A DNA stretch of 64,000 nucleotides. Source: Collybia mongolica (taxonomy: Eukaryota > Basidiomycota > Agaricomycetes > Agaricales > Clitocybaceae). The DNA is taken from positions 1-64,000 of the forward strand of contig JAAXNY010000002.1 in the NCBI GenBank assembly GCA_013420905.1, in the 5' to 3' direction. Below the pieces are notes generated by a model, which was given only the letters and a program-made list of their open reading frames with translations, had not been told where the DNA came from and ran no database searches. A program made the translations under genes and the position numbers. This document shows positions 1-11,653 of the stretch, piece by piece (within the stretch, counting starts at the first letter, position 1; every line of letters begins with the position of its first letter).

Positions 1-1
1 T

Positions 2-2416
2 ATAGGCCAACCAATTCAAAAGTTAACTAGAAGTAGTGAACCTTGGATATGGGGGCCTGAGCAAGAAGAAGCGCAGCAGCTATTGTTAGACGCACTTAAA
101 AATAGCCCCGCGCTCCGTCCAATTAATTACACCTGGAATACGCCAGTGGTATTGTCAGTAGATACGTCATGGAAAGCCGTAGGCTACTATATCTATCAGG
201 AAGACCCTGATATACCTGGAAGAAAGCACTATGCTAGATTTGACTCGATAACTCTGAATGAGCGCGAAGCGCGCTTCTCACAACCCAAACGAGAGCTATT
301 CGGATTGATGAGAGTTCTAATGGCATGTTATTATTGGTTTATTGGAGTACGAAATTTGGTAGTGGAAACGGATGCAAAGTACATTAAGGGGATGTTATCA
401 AACCCAAGTCTAGGACCTAATGCAACGGTAAATAGGTGGATTGATAGGATACTTATGTTCCACTTTACTCTGGTTCATAAAGCTGGTAAAGGCTTTGGCC
501 CAGATGGTCTGTCAAGACGAGACGCGCGGCTAGGGGATCCTGTCTCCCCGGACCCAGACAATGGTTACGACGAACCCTCAGGTCCTTTAAGGTTTATCAA
601 CCCAACGGAAGGATTGGATGACCCTTTGGAGCTGTCAGATTTTAAAGAGGAGATCGACACGCGCGGCGGATATTTATTCCAACTTGCGAAGGAAATCTCT
701 GATTTTGAAGTTGAAGTAAACAATGCCTGGGCTGGTGAAGCAGCATTTATTGGAGAAGTAAAACAGCACTTAGGTTTAGGACGGTTTGGTATTCAAAGAG
801 AAGCTTATCTAAAGCAACTTGTAAATACTACTGTCATACCCGATGAAAAGTTTAAATATGACCCTAATGTAAGGGAAGTATATGATGAGTCTAAACGAAC
901 ACCTACGGCGCAGGAACAGGATAAAAACCTACCTTTAATAAAAGAATGGTTAAAAAGACCACAAAAGAGACCAAAAGGGATGACAGATCACGCCTACCTA
1001 AAGTTTGCAAGGCAGGCGTCTAATTTCTTTTTGGATCCAGAAGGCAGGATGTATAGGAAAAATATCGATAGCGCGCACCAGCTTGTTGTTGATAAAAATC
1101 ACCGAACATATATGATGAAGGCATCTCACGATTCTGTTGGACATAGGGGTTTCTATGCAACAAAATCCTTAATAGATAAAAGATTTTGGTGGCCAGAAAT
1201 GGAACGCGATGTATCATGGTATGTGAAGTCATGTCACATCTGTCAGACAAGGCTCTTAACTTTGTTGAGAATCCCTCCTGTCATAACCCACACGCCGTCT
1301 ATATTCCAAGTATTGCATGCGGACACCATGTATATGAGCCCATCGTCTAACGGTTATAAATACATTGTCCAAGGAAGATGTGCGCTGTCTTCGTGGATGG
1401 AAGGCGCGCCCCTCAAATCTGAGGATGGCAAGACCTTGGGAAGGTGGCTGTTTGAAGAAGTAATTTGTAGATGGGGTTCCCTAACGGAAATTGTAACGGA
1501 TAATGGTCCTGCCTTTGTCGCAGCCAAAGCGTGGCTGGAATCCAAGTATGGTATTACAGGAATAAGTATATCACCATACAATTCCAAAGGAAATGGGATC
1601 GCCGAGCGCGCACATTGGGATGTGCGTCAAGCTGTCTTCAAAGCTACAGGTGGTGATGTAAAGAAGTGGTACTACTTCTTCCACCATGTAATGTGGGCTG
1701 ACAGAATTACTATACGGAAAGGGACGGGTTGCTCCCCCTATTTTATGATTACGGGCGCGCACCCAACCTTACCGTTAGATATTATCGAAGCCACTTGGTT
1801 AGTAAAGTTACCAGGAAAAATATTGACTACAGAGGAACTCATTGGATTTAGAGCGCAGGCTCTAGCTAAGCACGTCCAGCATGTGGCTGATATGAGGAAA
1901 CGTATCAATATAGAAAAACGAAGGAGACTATTACAGTATGAGAAGGATCACAGCGCGACCATCAGAGACTATGATTTCAAACCAGGAAGTTTAGTACTAG
2001 TTAGAAATACCGAGGTCGAAAGTTCGCTCGATAAAAAGCTGAAGCCACGGTACCTGGGACCAATGATAGTCCTTAGACGAAACCGCGGGGGAGCCTATAT
2101 TGTTTGCGAAATGGATGGATCGGTGTGGCAACATAAAGTGGGGGCGTTTAGGGTTATTCCCTATTTTGCTAGGAGTACAATTGAACTGCCGGATAATCTG
2201 CAAGATCTAATAGACATCTCTAGCGAAACACTAAATGCTTTAGTGGAATCGAAAGATCCCGCTAATAGGCAAGTTTACAAGGAGCGTGACTATACGTTTG
2301 ACAGAGTCCAATTGGATCAGTCCGATTCAGAGTCAAGCTCTAGTGAGAACACTGAGGAGGGGATAGCGCCGGCGCTACCACAAACTACTATGTCACACCG
2401 GAAGTTGCATAGGTGA
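2..2416 (+). CDS. Ty3/gypsy pol, 3' part (RNase H-integrase), element A
   Basis: The frame is open from base 2, so the gene starts left of the window. The N-terminal part is an RNase H domain: LSVDTSW, the [13 protein letters not shown] stretch, VETDAKYI and the closing DGLSRR. The integrase zinc module follows (HDSVGH then CHIC, an HHCC pattern). The integrase core has catalytic residues in [14 protein letters not shown] and GNGIAERAH. The tail is acidic/serine-rich and I see no chromodomain. It would copy the RNA genome to DNA and integrate it into nuclear DNA. The same polyprotein is present, broken, in element C on the minus strand. Unlike C, this copy has no internal stop and keeps its CpG content, so it looks young. 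Pol ends 147 bp before the end of a convergent antisense gene. Confidence 0.93.
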   Translation: MGQPIQKLTRSSEPWIWGPEQEEAQQLLLDALKNSPALRPINYTWNTPVVLSVDTSWKAVGYYIYQEDPDIPGRKHYARFDSITLNEREARFSQPKRELFGLMRVLMACYYWFIGVRNLVVETDAKYIKGMLSNPSLGPNATVNRWIDRILMFHFTLVHKAGKGFGPDGLSRRDARLGDPVSPDPDNGYDEPSGPLRFINPTEGLDDPLELSDFKEEIDTRGGYLFQLAKEISDFEVEVNNAWAGEAAFIGEVKQHLGLGRFGIQREAYLKQLVNTTVIPDEKFKYDPNVREVYDESKRTPTAQEQDKNLPLIKEWLKRPQKRPKGMTDHAYLKFARQASNFFLDPEGRMYRKNIDSAHQLVVDKNHRTYMMKASHDSVGHRGFYATKSLIDKRFWWPEMERDVSWYVKSCHICQTRLLTLLRIPPVITHTPSIFQVLHADTMYMSPSSNGYKYIVQGRCALSSWMEGAPLKSEDGKTLGRWLFEEVICRWGSLTEIVTDNGPAFVAAKAWLESKYGITGISISPYNSKGNGIAERAHWDVRQAVFKATGGDVKKWYYFFHHVMWADRITIRKGTGCSPYFMITGAHPTLPLDIIEATWLVKLPGKILTTEELIGFRAQALAKHVQHVADMRKRINIEKRRRLLQYEKDHSATIRDYDFKPGSLVLVRNTEVESSLDKKLKPRYLGPMIVLRRNRGGAYIVCEMDGSVWQHKVGAFRVIPYFARSTIELPDNLQDLIDISSETLNALVESKDPANRQVYKERDYTFDRVQLDQSDSESSSSENTEEGIAPALPQTTMSHRKLHR

Positions 2417-2562
2417 TAAATCAGTATGGAAACAGAAGCAGTAAAGACAGTATAAGCAACTAAGCGAAGTAGTAAGGACAGCGTTAAGCCGAGTAAAGAC
2501 AGTAATACAAAGGAGCGTGGGGAGGGACACCATAACTCAGGAGGAAGTTAATTGGACTGTCC

Positions 2563-3947
2563 TCAAGCAGATATGAAGTCGTCTTCAACCTCAGGCAAGG
2601 GCAAGTCAGCCGGAGCTACCTCCTCCTTATCATTGTCATCCTGGTCATGGACTTCCGTAGCGCTTGCAGTGGCAGCCTCGTCAGAGCCTCCCTCCAGAGC
2701 GGCCTCGTTCATTAGACCGTTGAGGCGAGTAACCTCGTCCATAGTGGCATCACGACGCTTCAATAAGAAGGACACTGTATGACTGATCTCCTCCAACTCA
2801 GCGCGGTAGTTTAAAAGCATCCTACCGAGGGCTTGCTTGGTGTGCGACATGGGATCGCCTGCGTCTGCAATCAAGCGCGCCCGCGCTAAGACTACATCGT
2901 GCTCCTTGGAGGGACGGAAGTCAATAAAGACACGAGTATCTGATGCACAGTCGGTATAAATTTAGAACCATCTATTATTAGAAAACGTACCCTCAGCAGA
3001 TGCCTTTGGATCTTCATCCGGGGTGTCCTGCCTCGTACGCTTTTTGGGACGAAGAGTGCTGCCGCGATTGAGCTCGGAACGCTTACCGTCCTGTAGGAAT
3101 AAGAAACAAAGTAATAGACAGAGCAAAAACAAGAATGGGTACCTTGATGGCAGCCTTTTCAGCCTTAGTCCTTTTGACACGGGGAACCTTAATGTTCTCC
3201 TTCTCCTTGCGGCTACGGGTGATTGGTCCTTCACTAAGGAGACGACTAGTCACTGATCCAGAGACAGCAGCACTGGCCGTAGCGCCGGAATCAATGACCA
3301 TATTCTTGAGTAAAGAAGAGACGCCATTGAGTATGTCGCGCACTGACAGCGTGGTAGCTAAAAAGAAACATACCGAGTCAGTACCAGACATTTCAATGTC
3401 ACCGTCATATTCACCGCCAGCAATGACCTCGCCTGGAATAGTGGTACCATCCGCTTCACCACCAGTAGCAGGGACCTAGTACCAGAAAACCATGGTTTAA
3501 AAAGAACAGTACAGTACAAGATGGGGTAAAAAGCACGCACCGCGGTTTGAGACAGGTGCTCAGTGCGGACCTTTTCACGGTGACGGTGAATAGCGGCAGT
3601 CAGAGTCACAATATTACGGTAAACAGGCTCTTGAAGTAACTCAGGGTATACATGTTGTAGTCCCTGGAATGCCTTACGGACGCCAAAAATAACATTCTGC
3701 CAGGACCGCTCCGTCAAAACCAATTTGGACTCAGTCAGGAGTAGCTGTAAATTGTAAAACCTGGTTACAAAAATGGCGTTTTAAAAAGTGTAATTGGTAA
3801 AAAGTGTACCGCGGTTTCGCCTAACTTCCGGACGCTGACCCTTTGTTCAACAAGGGTGTCCATCGATAAACGAGCTTGAAAGGTGTGCCACTGAGCTTGG
3901 ACCATCTTGAAGTTCTCGATGTCTTGATAGTTGGGGGGGCTAGTCAT
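2563..3947 (-). CDS. Antisense accessory gene 2 of element A (basic, probably nuclear protein)
   Basis: I model five exons: 3947-3810, 3744-3541, 3475-3143, 3090-2991 and 2939-2563. Phases fit at every junction and the sum is 1152 nt, giving 383 residues. The start begins MTSPPNYQ about 100 bp after a TATA box. No enzyme motif is visible. Residues around 210-270 are rich in Lys/Arg (RSRKEKENIK, KRTKAEK, RPKKRTRQ), suggesting nuclear localisation or nucleic-acid binding. The C-terminal exon is helical (LLNYRAELEEISHTVSFLLKR), then strongly acidic. The gene converges on pol. The same exons, with identical phases, are in copy C on the plus strand (12348-15133). I do not recognise the family; nuclear location is inference. 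Confidence 0.7.
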
Positions 3948-4043
3948 AATAATGCAGAGGAAATTGATTCTTCGAACCAGAACGTTGTAAAGAGAGTATA
4001 ATAGAGTCGGGCGATGTCTTGGGACAAAAAGCACAGCCAGTGC

Positions 4044-4054
4044 CCTTTTTATAC
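4044..4054 (-). promoter_or_regulatory. TATA box of antisense gene 2 (element A)
   Basis: On the minus strand the sequence reads GGTATAAAAAGGGC, about 100 bp upstream of the gene 2 start codon. The same box and spacing occur in copy C at 12242-12252 on the plus strand, despite divergence around it. This supports an internal promoter separate from the LTR. Confidence 0.65.
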
Positions 4055-4649
4055 CTCTACGACTAGAGAAGCGCTACCCAGTCTCTCATTCGTTGCGCGT
4101 GTTCTATCCCCAGAAAAATCTATACATTTCAACTGAACAGGTCCGAGACGCGTGCCTAATTGAAATGCTGGGCCCAATTGAAAAAAAAAAAAAAGGAGCT
4201 CCGTAAAAATTCATGTGGAGCGCGGCAGTGTCCGCATGACAACTGGGACAGTTGTTGTCAGTGTTGAGGGGGAGATGGGTATAAGCAAAATCGATTTGGA
4301 AAAACCTACCAAGGTTACAAGGATTGAAATAGATTGTCTATAAAAAGTCAGTGATCGCACCATGGTCTTAATGATCGAGAGAATTGCACCAGAATTAAAC
4401 TGTACTATTTATAACTTAAGTAGCCGGTGCAAGGGCGGAAGCTTTCTTATGAAGACAATAGAACAACGGGTAAACCAATTGTATTGTTTATAGTCCAGGG
4501 GACTGTATGTAGAAACATGTGTTGGACTTCAATTAATAAAATTGAAGCCCAACGAAAGGCGGGGGAATAAGTAATATGTAAGGGCACAGGGGCCCGGGAA
4601 AACACAAGTAGATAAAAAAAAAAAATATAGGGGGGGGGGCGCGGCGCGG

Positions 4650-6597
4650 CTACTCCTCCTCGCTGTCAGGCACGGACGAAGAGGAACTTGACGACGAAGA
4701 ACCGTCATCAACCTCTGCTTCTTCCTCCAAGGGCGGCCAAGGGAGGTTCTGGAAATCCGCGTAGAAGAGGAGAGCGCTCTCCGTGGCTGGCGTAGTCAGC
4801 AAGAGGTTTTGAAGGCCCTCCAGGCCTTCCTCCTCGTACAACTTACCGATGGTGCCAACTATGCGCGCCAACAAGGAGTTGCGCATTTCAAGCGCGCGGT
4901 TAGCGGCCTGAATGACCTCCGCGGCAAGAGAGTCCGCGTCGCCTAGCTGAGCATAGGCTTCAGCAACCGCTAGTAGAATAAGTAAAATCATTAGTAAACA
5001 AAAAGACAGAAAGAAAATGGCTTACTAGAAATGCCCGCACCAAGCATCAGCCCCAGATCCTCACGAAGCCTAGCGCGCTTCTGGGGAGTGAGGCTGAAGC
5101 TGCACTTCCCCTTCTTGGCGGTGGCGCATTCAATGCACGGTTTACCCCAACCGTTGAAGGTGCACTCAATGTCGCCGCGGGTGGCGCACATCGTGCAAGG
5201 ATAGCCCACCTAGTAAAAAAATGATCAGTAACAAGAAATAAAGTAGTAATAAACATACGGAAGAGCGCCGCGGCGCAAGGTCAGCCAGCAGGGAGGTAAT
5301 AGGGGACTGTAGCGGCGTCAGCTCCCGGTTGGGAACCAGCGCGTGCTTGCGGCGTGTCGCCTGAGCCCTATCCCTAGAACGGGTGGTCTTACGCGACCGA
5401 CGAGGAGAAGGGGCCGCGGGAGGCAACAACTCCGCGAACCCCTCTTGAGCCAACTGGCGTGCGATCTCATCATCGAAGAGCCGAAGCTCAGGGACTTCAA
5501 CCTTCACCGGCGGCTGCCCAGAGGACTAAAGAGATAAAGATGAGTAAACGTAAATGACTTCAGAAAGAGACATACCGGGCCTGCTTCCGAGGGACGCAGC
5601 GCAGAAGCACTGCCAGTCCCCTGGGCGCGCAACATGTCGGACTAGAATTTTTGAAATCAAGTCAGCAATAATGTGAAACTCGTAAAGTAAAGGATATACC
5701 TGGGGAACCGCACGGCCTTTTCCCTTGGACCCAGCATTACGCTTCCGCTTGAGGGGCTATTAAAATAAGTCAACCACCGAAGGAAAGTAATAAAAAGCAG
5801 TGATAAACGAACCGCAGGTACCAAGACCGGGGAGCGCGCCGGCAAGGGCACGGCGGACCAATTGTCCTGGTACTGATGGTAACGGCGCGGCGCGCCAACC
5901 ATGCGAGGCGGGACGAGGAAAGTATCTCGAAAGATACTGTCACCATTGTCGCGCTCGAAGCGCGACCCCACCTGGTCAAGGACTTGCTCCACAGTGGGAG
6001 CCTGGCCCTAAAAGAACAAGGTAGTCAGCTTGACAAGGGGAGGCAGAGTAAAGAAGTAAACAATTTATTTACCAGAAGAATGGAGTTGGCGCCCAGGTCA
6101 GTCGATATGACCGTACACCAGGATGACCACGAAGCCTCGCGCGCGTCAACTGGGATGCGCATCACTTGAAGGTGAAGCGCGCGCAGGAGGAGGATAGCCG
6201 GATATGGCAGCGAGAAACGCGCGCCACGGACCACGCCAGTGATGGCATCCTGAGACCAGTAAATAAGTAAAAGGAGTTAACAAGTAAAAGATGGGCGTAC
6301 GATGAGCATGGAGCAGTGATCAACAAAGTCGATCAAGTCATCAAGGTCAAGGGGACCTTGGTGGTCCATACGGGGCGCGAGCTCCTCGGCCATGATAATC
6401 CACCCTTGCTCCATAGCGACGAAGACGTCGCCCTCGGCATCTTCGAGGAGGTCCGAGAAGGAAGGGATCGGCTGGTCCACATAGACCATGGTGGGGGAAT
6501 GGCCCTCAGTCGGCAGAATCGCGGCAGAAAGCGAGAGGGACAGCGCGGAAGGCGAGCGCAGAGCACGAGCCATGGCGGAAGTGGAAGTGGAAGACAT
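4650..6597 (-). CDS. Antisense accessory gene 1 of element A (zinc-cluster-like protein)
   Basis: I model eight exons: 6597-6301, 6249-6073, 6007-5822, 5756-5700, 5641-5576, 5525-5259, 5209-5026 and 4969-4650. All phases agree and the total is 1554 nt, giving 517 residues. Residues about 221-235 hold a basic NLS-like run (PLKRKRNAGSKGKGR). A Pro/Arg-rich segment follows (SPRRSRKTTRSRDRAQATRR). Exon 7 gives six cysteines at about residues 355-386 spaced C-x2-C-x7-C-x8-C-x2-C-x7-C, close to but not the same as the fungal Zn2Cys6 cluster. The end is Ser/Asp/Glu-rich. It may be a DNA-binding or regulatory protein carried by the retroelement; this is inference. The final exon is also in copy C (11513-11653), where element B interrupts it. 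Confidence 0.68.
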
Positions 6598-6642
6598 TTC
6601 TGTTTGAAAAGAGTTGGAGCGTTTGAGCAATGCAGATAGCAA

Positions 6643-7047
6643 AGAGATTTAGAAATGGGCTATAAAGTCCAAATTGTCTAAAACTTAGCAAGGACGCGAG
6701 CTTTTTAAAACGCACAACCCTGCATTGCGAAGCTCTGAAAGACAAACAGGAGTACCGATCTCTTGCTGAAGTGTCAGAAACATAACGAGAAAAATGTCCA
6801 GATGACTGAAATATCTGTAAAGCGATGTCCGAATGTCAAGTACTCTCTCAGGAGACGTATAGCTGTCACGATCCTGATGGGAAGTAAAACCTCTGGGCTC
6901 GATCCCAACATCGCGCGCCTACCTGTCTAAAAGCGGAACCGTTGTAACATTGTACTGAAAGATTAGACGCGTGCAGACCCGAAGTATTGGACCAACATGC
7001 CGGCAAAGAGAGACTGAGGACAGTCTACATTTGTGGTATGGGGGAGA
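6643..7047. other. Non-coding spacer between accessory gene 1 and the 3' LTR
   Basis: No convincing frame lies here. It should hold the promoter of accessory gene 1 (minus strand) and ends in the polypurine tract. I see no strong TATA box for gene 1; a weak CTTTATAG lies just upstream of its start on the minus strand. Confidence 0.5.
7040..7047 (+). other. Polypurine tract, element A
   Basis: GGGGGAGA directly precedes the TG of the LTR. This is the expected position for the plus-strand primer of an LTR retrotransposon. Confidence 0.75.
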
Positions 7048-8263
7048 TGATAGGGCCCGAAATTGTTTGCACTTATAAAGTCGACAAGTAAGGCTATTAG
7101 TGTCATTTCTAATAACCAAGTAAGCGGTAATAAAGGATTAGAGTCGAGCTCCAAGACGGCTAATCAGAGTGAACTAGTCTAATGGATAATACACTATCAG
7201 TACAGAGGACTATGAGTACGGTCTATTATTAGTCCTATTCACCATGCCCGGTTACAACCTCGGTGTCTTAGTTCATAAGTAACCGTTGTAGTATGATATC
7301 ATTAGTCCGGGGATCATCATTAATAGGAGAAGTAATTGTAAATTCGGGACTTGCACAACCCGATCCTAGTCAGGGGTACTTGGTGTTAACTACCGGAAGC
7401 GACGGGACACCGTGAATAACAACAGGGACAATCAGGGGGAGTAAACGACAGTGCCGCGCTGTTTTAAATAACAAAGCGCGCGGTCGGGACTTGATAAGAG
7501 TTTAGCCCGCTCTTTCAATATTTGATAAGTAACCAGTAAACGACATAATTGGCACGCGTGGCGCACGCGCCAAGCTGTAGTAGACGCGTCGGTATTGAAT
7601 ACAGATCCTTGGCGCGCGGGAGCGCGGTTCCGTGTAAAATTTACAATTCCGTATGATATTTAGTTTGTACATTATAAATAGACTGTAGATGAGTAGCGCT
7701 AAGGTAAGGAATCTTGCCCCCACTTCGCGCGACTATAGAGTATACAAATCACATTTGTTAAAACACTATTGCGTGCCCGAATTAAGGATCAGATTGCTTC
7801 AACGTGTCTTGATTGGAATTGATTGGAGAACCACAGAATTAAAGAAACTTAGTTCACTTGGAACTTAGTACCGTATTGTCCGTTGGAATTACTAGGCACT
7901 TGGCCTTAGTGCACTTGGCACTGTATTGTTTGATAAGTCGCTTGGACTTATAGATCCGCTTGGGATCACTAATAATTGAACGTACACTTGGTACTCAGTC
8001 TATTGGATCGAGAGATATTATAAATATACCTAGCAGGTTTTTGAACCTGTGTTGAAGCTTTTGTCTAAATCGAACCTGTCGAGAGATCATTGGAAAGGGC
8101 TTTGGCTAGTACTATTCAAAGCTTAGTGCTTCTAAGCACTTGAACCCGAACTCAAAACAGGCGATTCCTACTGTTCGTGTGTTGATTGTTAGGTTTGGTG
8201 TGTGTGTGAGAGAGATTACATTTCATAGCATCAGCGCACTTATAGCCCAGGAGCCCCCTTTCA
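7048..8263 (+). repeat. 3' LTR of element A (1216 bp)
   Basis: It starts TGATAGGG after the polypurine tract and ends CCCTTTCA. An equal-length, nearly identical copy stands alone at 27212-28427, and a diverged reverse copy is the 5' LTR of C at 22927-24145. A TATAAATA at 7673-7680 is a likely promoter element of the LTR. The bases after the LTR are CCGCG, the likely target site. Confidence 0.92.
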
Positions 8264-10991
8264 CCGCGTTCTCAATTCGCTGACGATCAAGAACAAATAC
8301 CCACTCCCACTCATCTCCGACCTTGTCAACAATCTTCGGGGAGCGAAATACTTCTCCAAATTCGACGTTCGCTGGGGATACAACAACGTCCGAATTAAGG
8401 AAGGTGATGAGTGGAAGGCCGCATTTCGCACAAACCGCGGAATGTTTGAGCCCCTGGTAATGTTCTTTGGTCTCACTAACTCGCCGGCAACGTTCCAAAC
8501 CATGATGAACGAGATATTCCACGATCTCATCATGGAAGGAGTGGTATGTGTCTACATCGATGATATTCTAATCTACACAAAGACACTCGCCGAACACCGC
8601 CGAATTACGAGGTTAGTTCTCCAGCGACTCCGCAAACATAAACTGTACCTGCGACTGGACAAATGCGAATTCGAGAAGACCCGAATTGAGTATCTGGGGC
8701 TCATTATCTCGGAGGGGCAGGCGGAGATGGACCCGGTCAAGGTTGCCGGAGTAGCGGAATGGCCAACACCCACGAACAAGAAGCAAGTGCAGTCCTTCTT
8801 GGGCTTCACGAACTTCTATCGGCGGTTCATTCGCGACTTCTCCCATATTGCGCGGCCATTGTTTGATCTCACCGGTAAAGACGTGCCTTGGAAGTGGGGT
8901 GAGTCGGAGCAGGAGGCATTCGAAGGGTTGAAGGAAGCGGTGTCGTCTAAACCAGTACTGATGTTCGCAGACGACAACCGGCCGTTTAGGGTGGAGGCAG
9001 ATAGTTCGGATTTCGCGACTGGCGCAGTACTTTTGCAACTCAGCCCGGAGGACGACAAGTGGCACCCAATCGCGTTTTCGTCAAAGAGCCTCAACGTGGT
9101 CGAGCGGAATTACGAGATACACGACAAGGAAATGCTCGCCATCATTCGCGCACTCGAAGAATGGCGACACTTCCTTGAAGGCGCGCAACACGACTTCGAG
9201 ATCTGGACAGACCACAAAAATCTAGAGTACTTCCGGACGTCCCAGAAGCTAAATCGGAGACAGGCCAGGTGGTCACTGTACCTCTCCCAATTCAACTTCT
9301 CGCTGCACCACAAGCCCGGACGAAGTATGGGTAAGCCAGACGCGCTATCTTGCCGAGCGGACCACAGCAATGGAAGCGAGGATAACCGCAATCTAGTCCT
9401 CCTCAAACCGGAGTTGTTCACAATCCGCGCGCTGGAAGGAATGGTCGTGGAAGGAGAGGAAAGGGACATTCTGCGGGATATTCGGAGAGGCAATCGCGAG
9501 GGACATCAGGAGGAAGCGGTGGTGAAGGCAGCACAGGAGTTGAAGAAGTCCGCAGGAAAATCGGTTCGGAGCGCAGAGTGGAGGGAAGCGCAGGAGTTGC
9601 TGTATTTCCGCGATCGCATCTACGTCCCAAAACACGCTGACCTTCGCAGACGTATAGTTGCGCAACATCACGATTCGCGAATTGCGGGACACGCTGGAAG
9701 ATGGAAGACGTTGGAACTTGTATCGCGCAATTACTGGTGGCCTCAAATGTCGCGCTACATCGGCGAATACTGCAAGACATGCGACCTCTGTCTCCGAACG
9801 AAGGCTCAGCGTCAACTTCCAAGCGGCGAACTTAAACCGCTGCCGATTCCGGAAGGTCGCTGGGACGTCGCAAGCATGGATTTCATCGTGGAACTCCCCG
9901 AGTCGCAAGGGCATGATGCGATCATGGTAGTGGTGGACACGGTGGGTAAACGCGCGCACTTCATCCCAACCACGATGACAATTACCGCGCTTGGATCGGC
10001 GAGGCTTTACCTCCAGCATGTGTGGAAGTTGCACGGCTTACCGAAGGCTATGGTCTCCGACCGAGGGGTACAGTTCGTGGCGGAATTCACAAGGGAGTTA
10101 TATCGCATGCTTGATATTAAACTCACAGCGTCTACGGCGTACCACCCACAGACAGACGGACAGACCGAGCGAGTGAACCAGGAACTGGAGCAGTATCTCC
10201 GGTTATTCGTCAGCGAGCGACAGGACAACTGGGTCGACCTTTTACCGCTCGCCGAATTCCAGTACAATAACCATGTCCACTCCTCGACACAGCACTCGCC
10301 GTTCTTCCTGGACACCGGTCGACATCCACGCATGGGCTTCGAACCACAGACCGCACCATCCCGGCTGGAAACCGCGAACGAATTCCGCGACCGAATGAAG
10401 GACACCCTCGAGGAAGCCCACGCCGCATTAGCCAAAGCCAAGGACGAGATGGCGATGTACTACAATCGCCGCCGAAACCCAACACCCGACTACCAGGTTG
10501 GAGACCGGATGTATTTGGATTCACGCGACATTCGTATCACTCGACCGTCGCAGAAACTGGCTCACCGCTACATCGGGCCCTACCCCATCGAAGCCAAGGT
10601 TGGATCGCACGCCTACCGCCTCAAACTTCCGCCAGCGCTATCGCGCATCCACCCGGTCTTCCATGTTGTCAAACTCCTACCCGCGCCGCACGACCCAATA
10701 CCCGGTAGAACGGTCACCGAAGTCCCTGAACCCACTCTCATAGACGGCGAGGTACATTATGAGGTTCAGGAGATCATGGACAGCCGGATTTACAGGAACA
10801 AGCTGCAGTACCTGATCGCCTGGAAGGGCTACAGCTACGAACAGAACACCTGGGAACCTGCCGACAAGGTGAATGCGGACGAGTTGGTCACCGAATTCTA
10901 CAGACGCAACCCCGGAGCACCGCGACTCATACAACGCGTCCAATTCGCACAGATCCCGTTCCAATGCCGGCGTGAAGACACGCGAACCTAG
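8264..10991 (+). CDS. Chromodomain Ty3/gypsy pol (element B), 5' part cut off by element A
   Basis: The frame opens at 8265 inside reverse transcriptase (RVLNSLTIKNKYPLPLISDL) immediately after the A LTR. It runs about 908 codons to 10991. Domains in order: RT with VYIDDILIYT, RNase H (VEADSSDFATGA, the WTDHKNLEYF region, closing DALSC where DALSR is usual), integrase zinc module (HHDSRIAGH, CKTCDLC), integrase core (SMDFIVELP, VSDRGVQF, TERVNQELEQYL), and a C-terminal chromodomain (YEVQEIMDSRIYRNKLQYLI, ending NTWEPADKV). This is a Tf1/sushi-type chromovirus in which the chromodomain directs integration to marked chromatin. It has no stop or frameshift after the A insertion and is rich in CpG, so it was recent when A landed in it. 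Confidence 0.94.
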
Positions 10992-11002
10992 AAGGGGGGT
11001 AA

Positions 11003-11507
11003 TGTAAGGGGAACTCCATTTCCGCCTTACTTCGCCGATCTAGCCTTACTTCGCCGAATCTCACTCCGCCGACTTCTACTTCGCCGATTCGCGACTCAGT
11101 CATCCCGCCGACTTACGATACAATTTCTCTGCTTACTTCGCACTCACTCAATTACATTCACTACATCGCACGTTCATTACCTACGCCCACACGCACCCCC
11201 ACTCTCTACTTCGCGCGCAGTTCGCCGCCGGACTTCGCACTTGTTCGGACTATCAAGGGCACGGTCACGTGACCTTCGCTAGCCCAATGCGTGTCGTCGT
11301 ACCGCACCGGGAACGTGTATTTAATGTAGTACTAGGTATATAGCACACCCCCCCTGATGGAGGCTCCTCAGAGAATTCTCTTAGGATCCCCTCCACCAGG
11401 TGAGTAGTACATATGTCGTACAAGTGAATACATCTCTTAGGATCCCCTCCACCAGCGTCGGCCCGCTCTACTAAGTTCGCGCGCACTCCGCCAGAGTTGC
11501 CCTTACA
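11003..11507 (+). repeat. 3' LTR of element B (505 bp)
   Basis: It begins TGTAAGGG after a purine tract (GAAGGGGGG, 10991-10999) and ends CCCTTACA, a perfect 8-bp terminal inversion with TG..CA ends. A duplicated segment (CTTAGGATCCCCTCCACCAG) occurs twice inside, at about 11380 and 11435. Confidence 0.88.
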
Positions 11508-11512
11508 CTACA

Positions 11513-11653
11513 CCAGCCACGGAGAGTGCTCTCCTCTTCTACACAGAGTTTCAGAACCTCCCTTGGCCACCCTTGGAGGACGAATCAGAGGTTGATGATG
11601 GTTCTTCATCGTCAACCTCCTCTTTGTCCGCGCCTGATAGCGAGGAGGAGTAG
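11513..11653 (+). pseudogene. Accessory gene 1 of element C, last-exon remnant
   Basis: It reads in frame PATESALLFYTEFQNLPWPP and onward to an acidic/serine tail and TAG at 11651-11653. It matches the final exon of accessory gene 1 in element A. Element B removed everything 5' of this point from the window. The surviving piece retains its frame although C is otherwise decayed. Confidence 0.75.

Larger units (their letters stand above)
1..8263 (+). mobile_element. Element A: Ty3/gypsy LTR retrotransposon, 5' end outside window
   Basis: The order is pol (plus strand), two antisense spliced genes, a purine tract and the 3' LTR. Window base 1 aligns with base 18603 of the reversed copy C. C needs 5.5 kb from there to the outer edge of its 5' LTR, so a full element would be about 13.8 kb. 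After the LTR, sequence switches at 8264 directly into an open reverse transcriptase frame of element B, so A is inserted in B. The 5' half of A and of B must lie left of the window. Confidence 0.88.
8264..11507 (+). mobile_element. Element B: chromovirus, 3' part
   Basis: This is pol followed by a 3' LTR. Its 5' portion lies left of element A, outside the window. The right border abuts element C at 11508 with CTACA, the probable target duplication. Copy A has the equivalent uninterrupted sequence (ACTACGCCAGCC), which shows B landed in the last exon of accessory gene 1 of C. Confidence 0.88.

Noticed and set aside
3371..3391. A 16-nt intron (GTATGTTTCTTTTTAG) in accessory gene 2
   Set aside because: It is far too short for splicing, and the frame reads straight through in both copies A and C.
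9393..10034. 213-codon minus-strand frame opposite element B pol
   Set aside because: It is a shadow of integrase and has no supporting motif.
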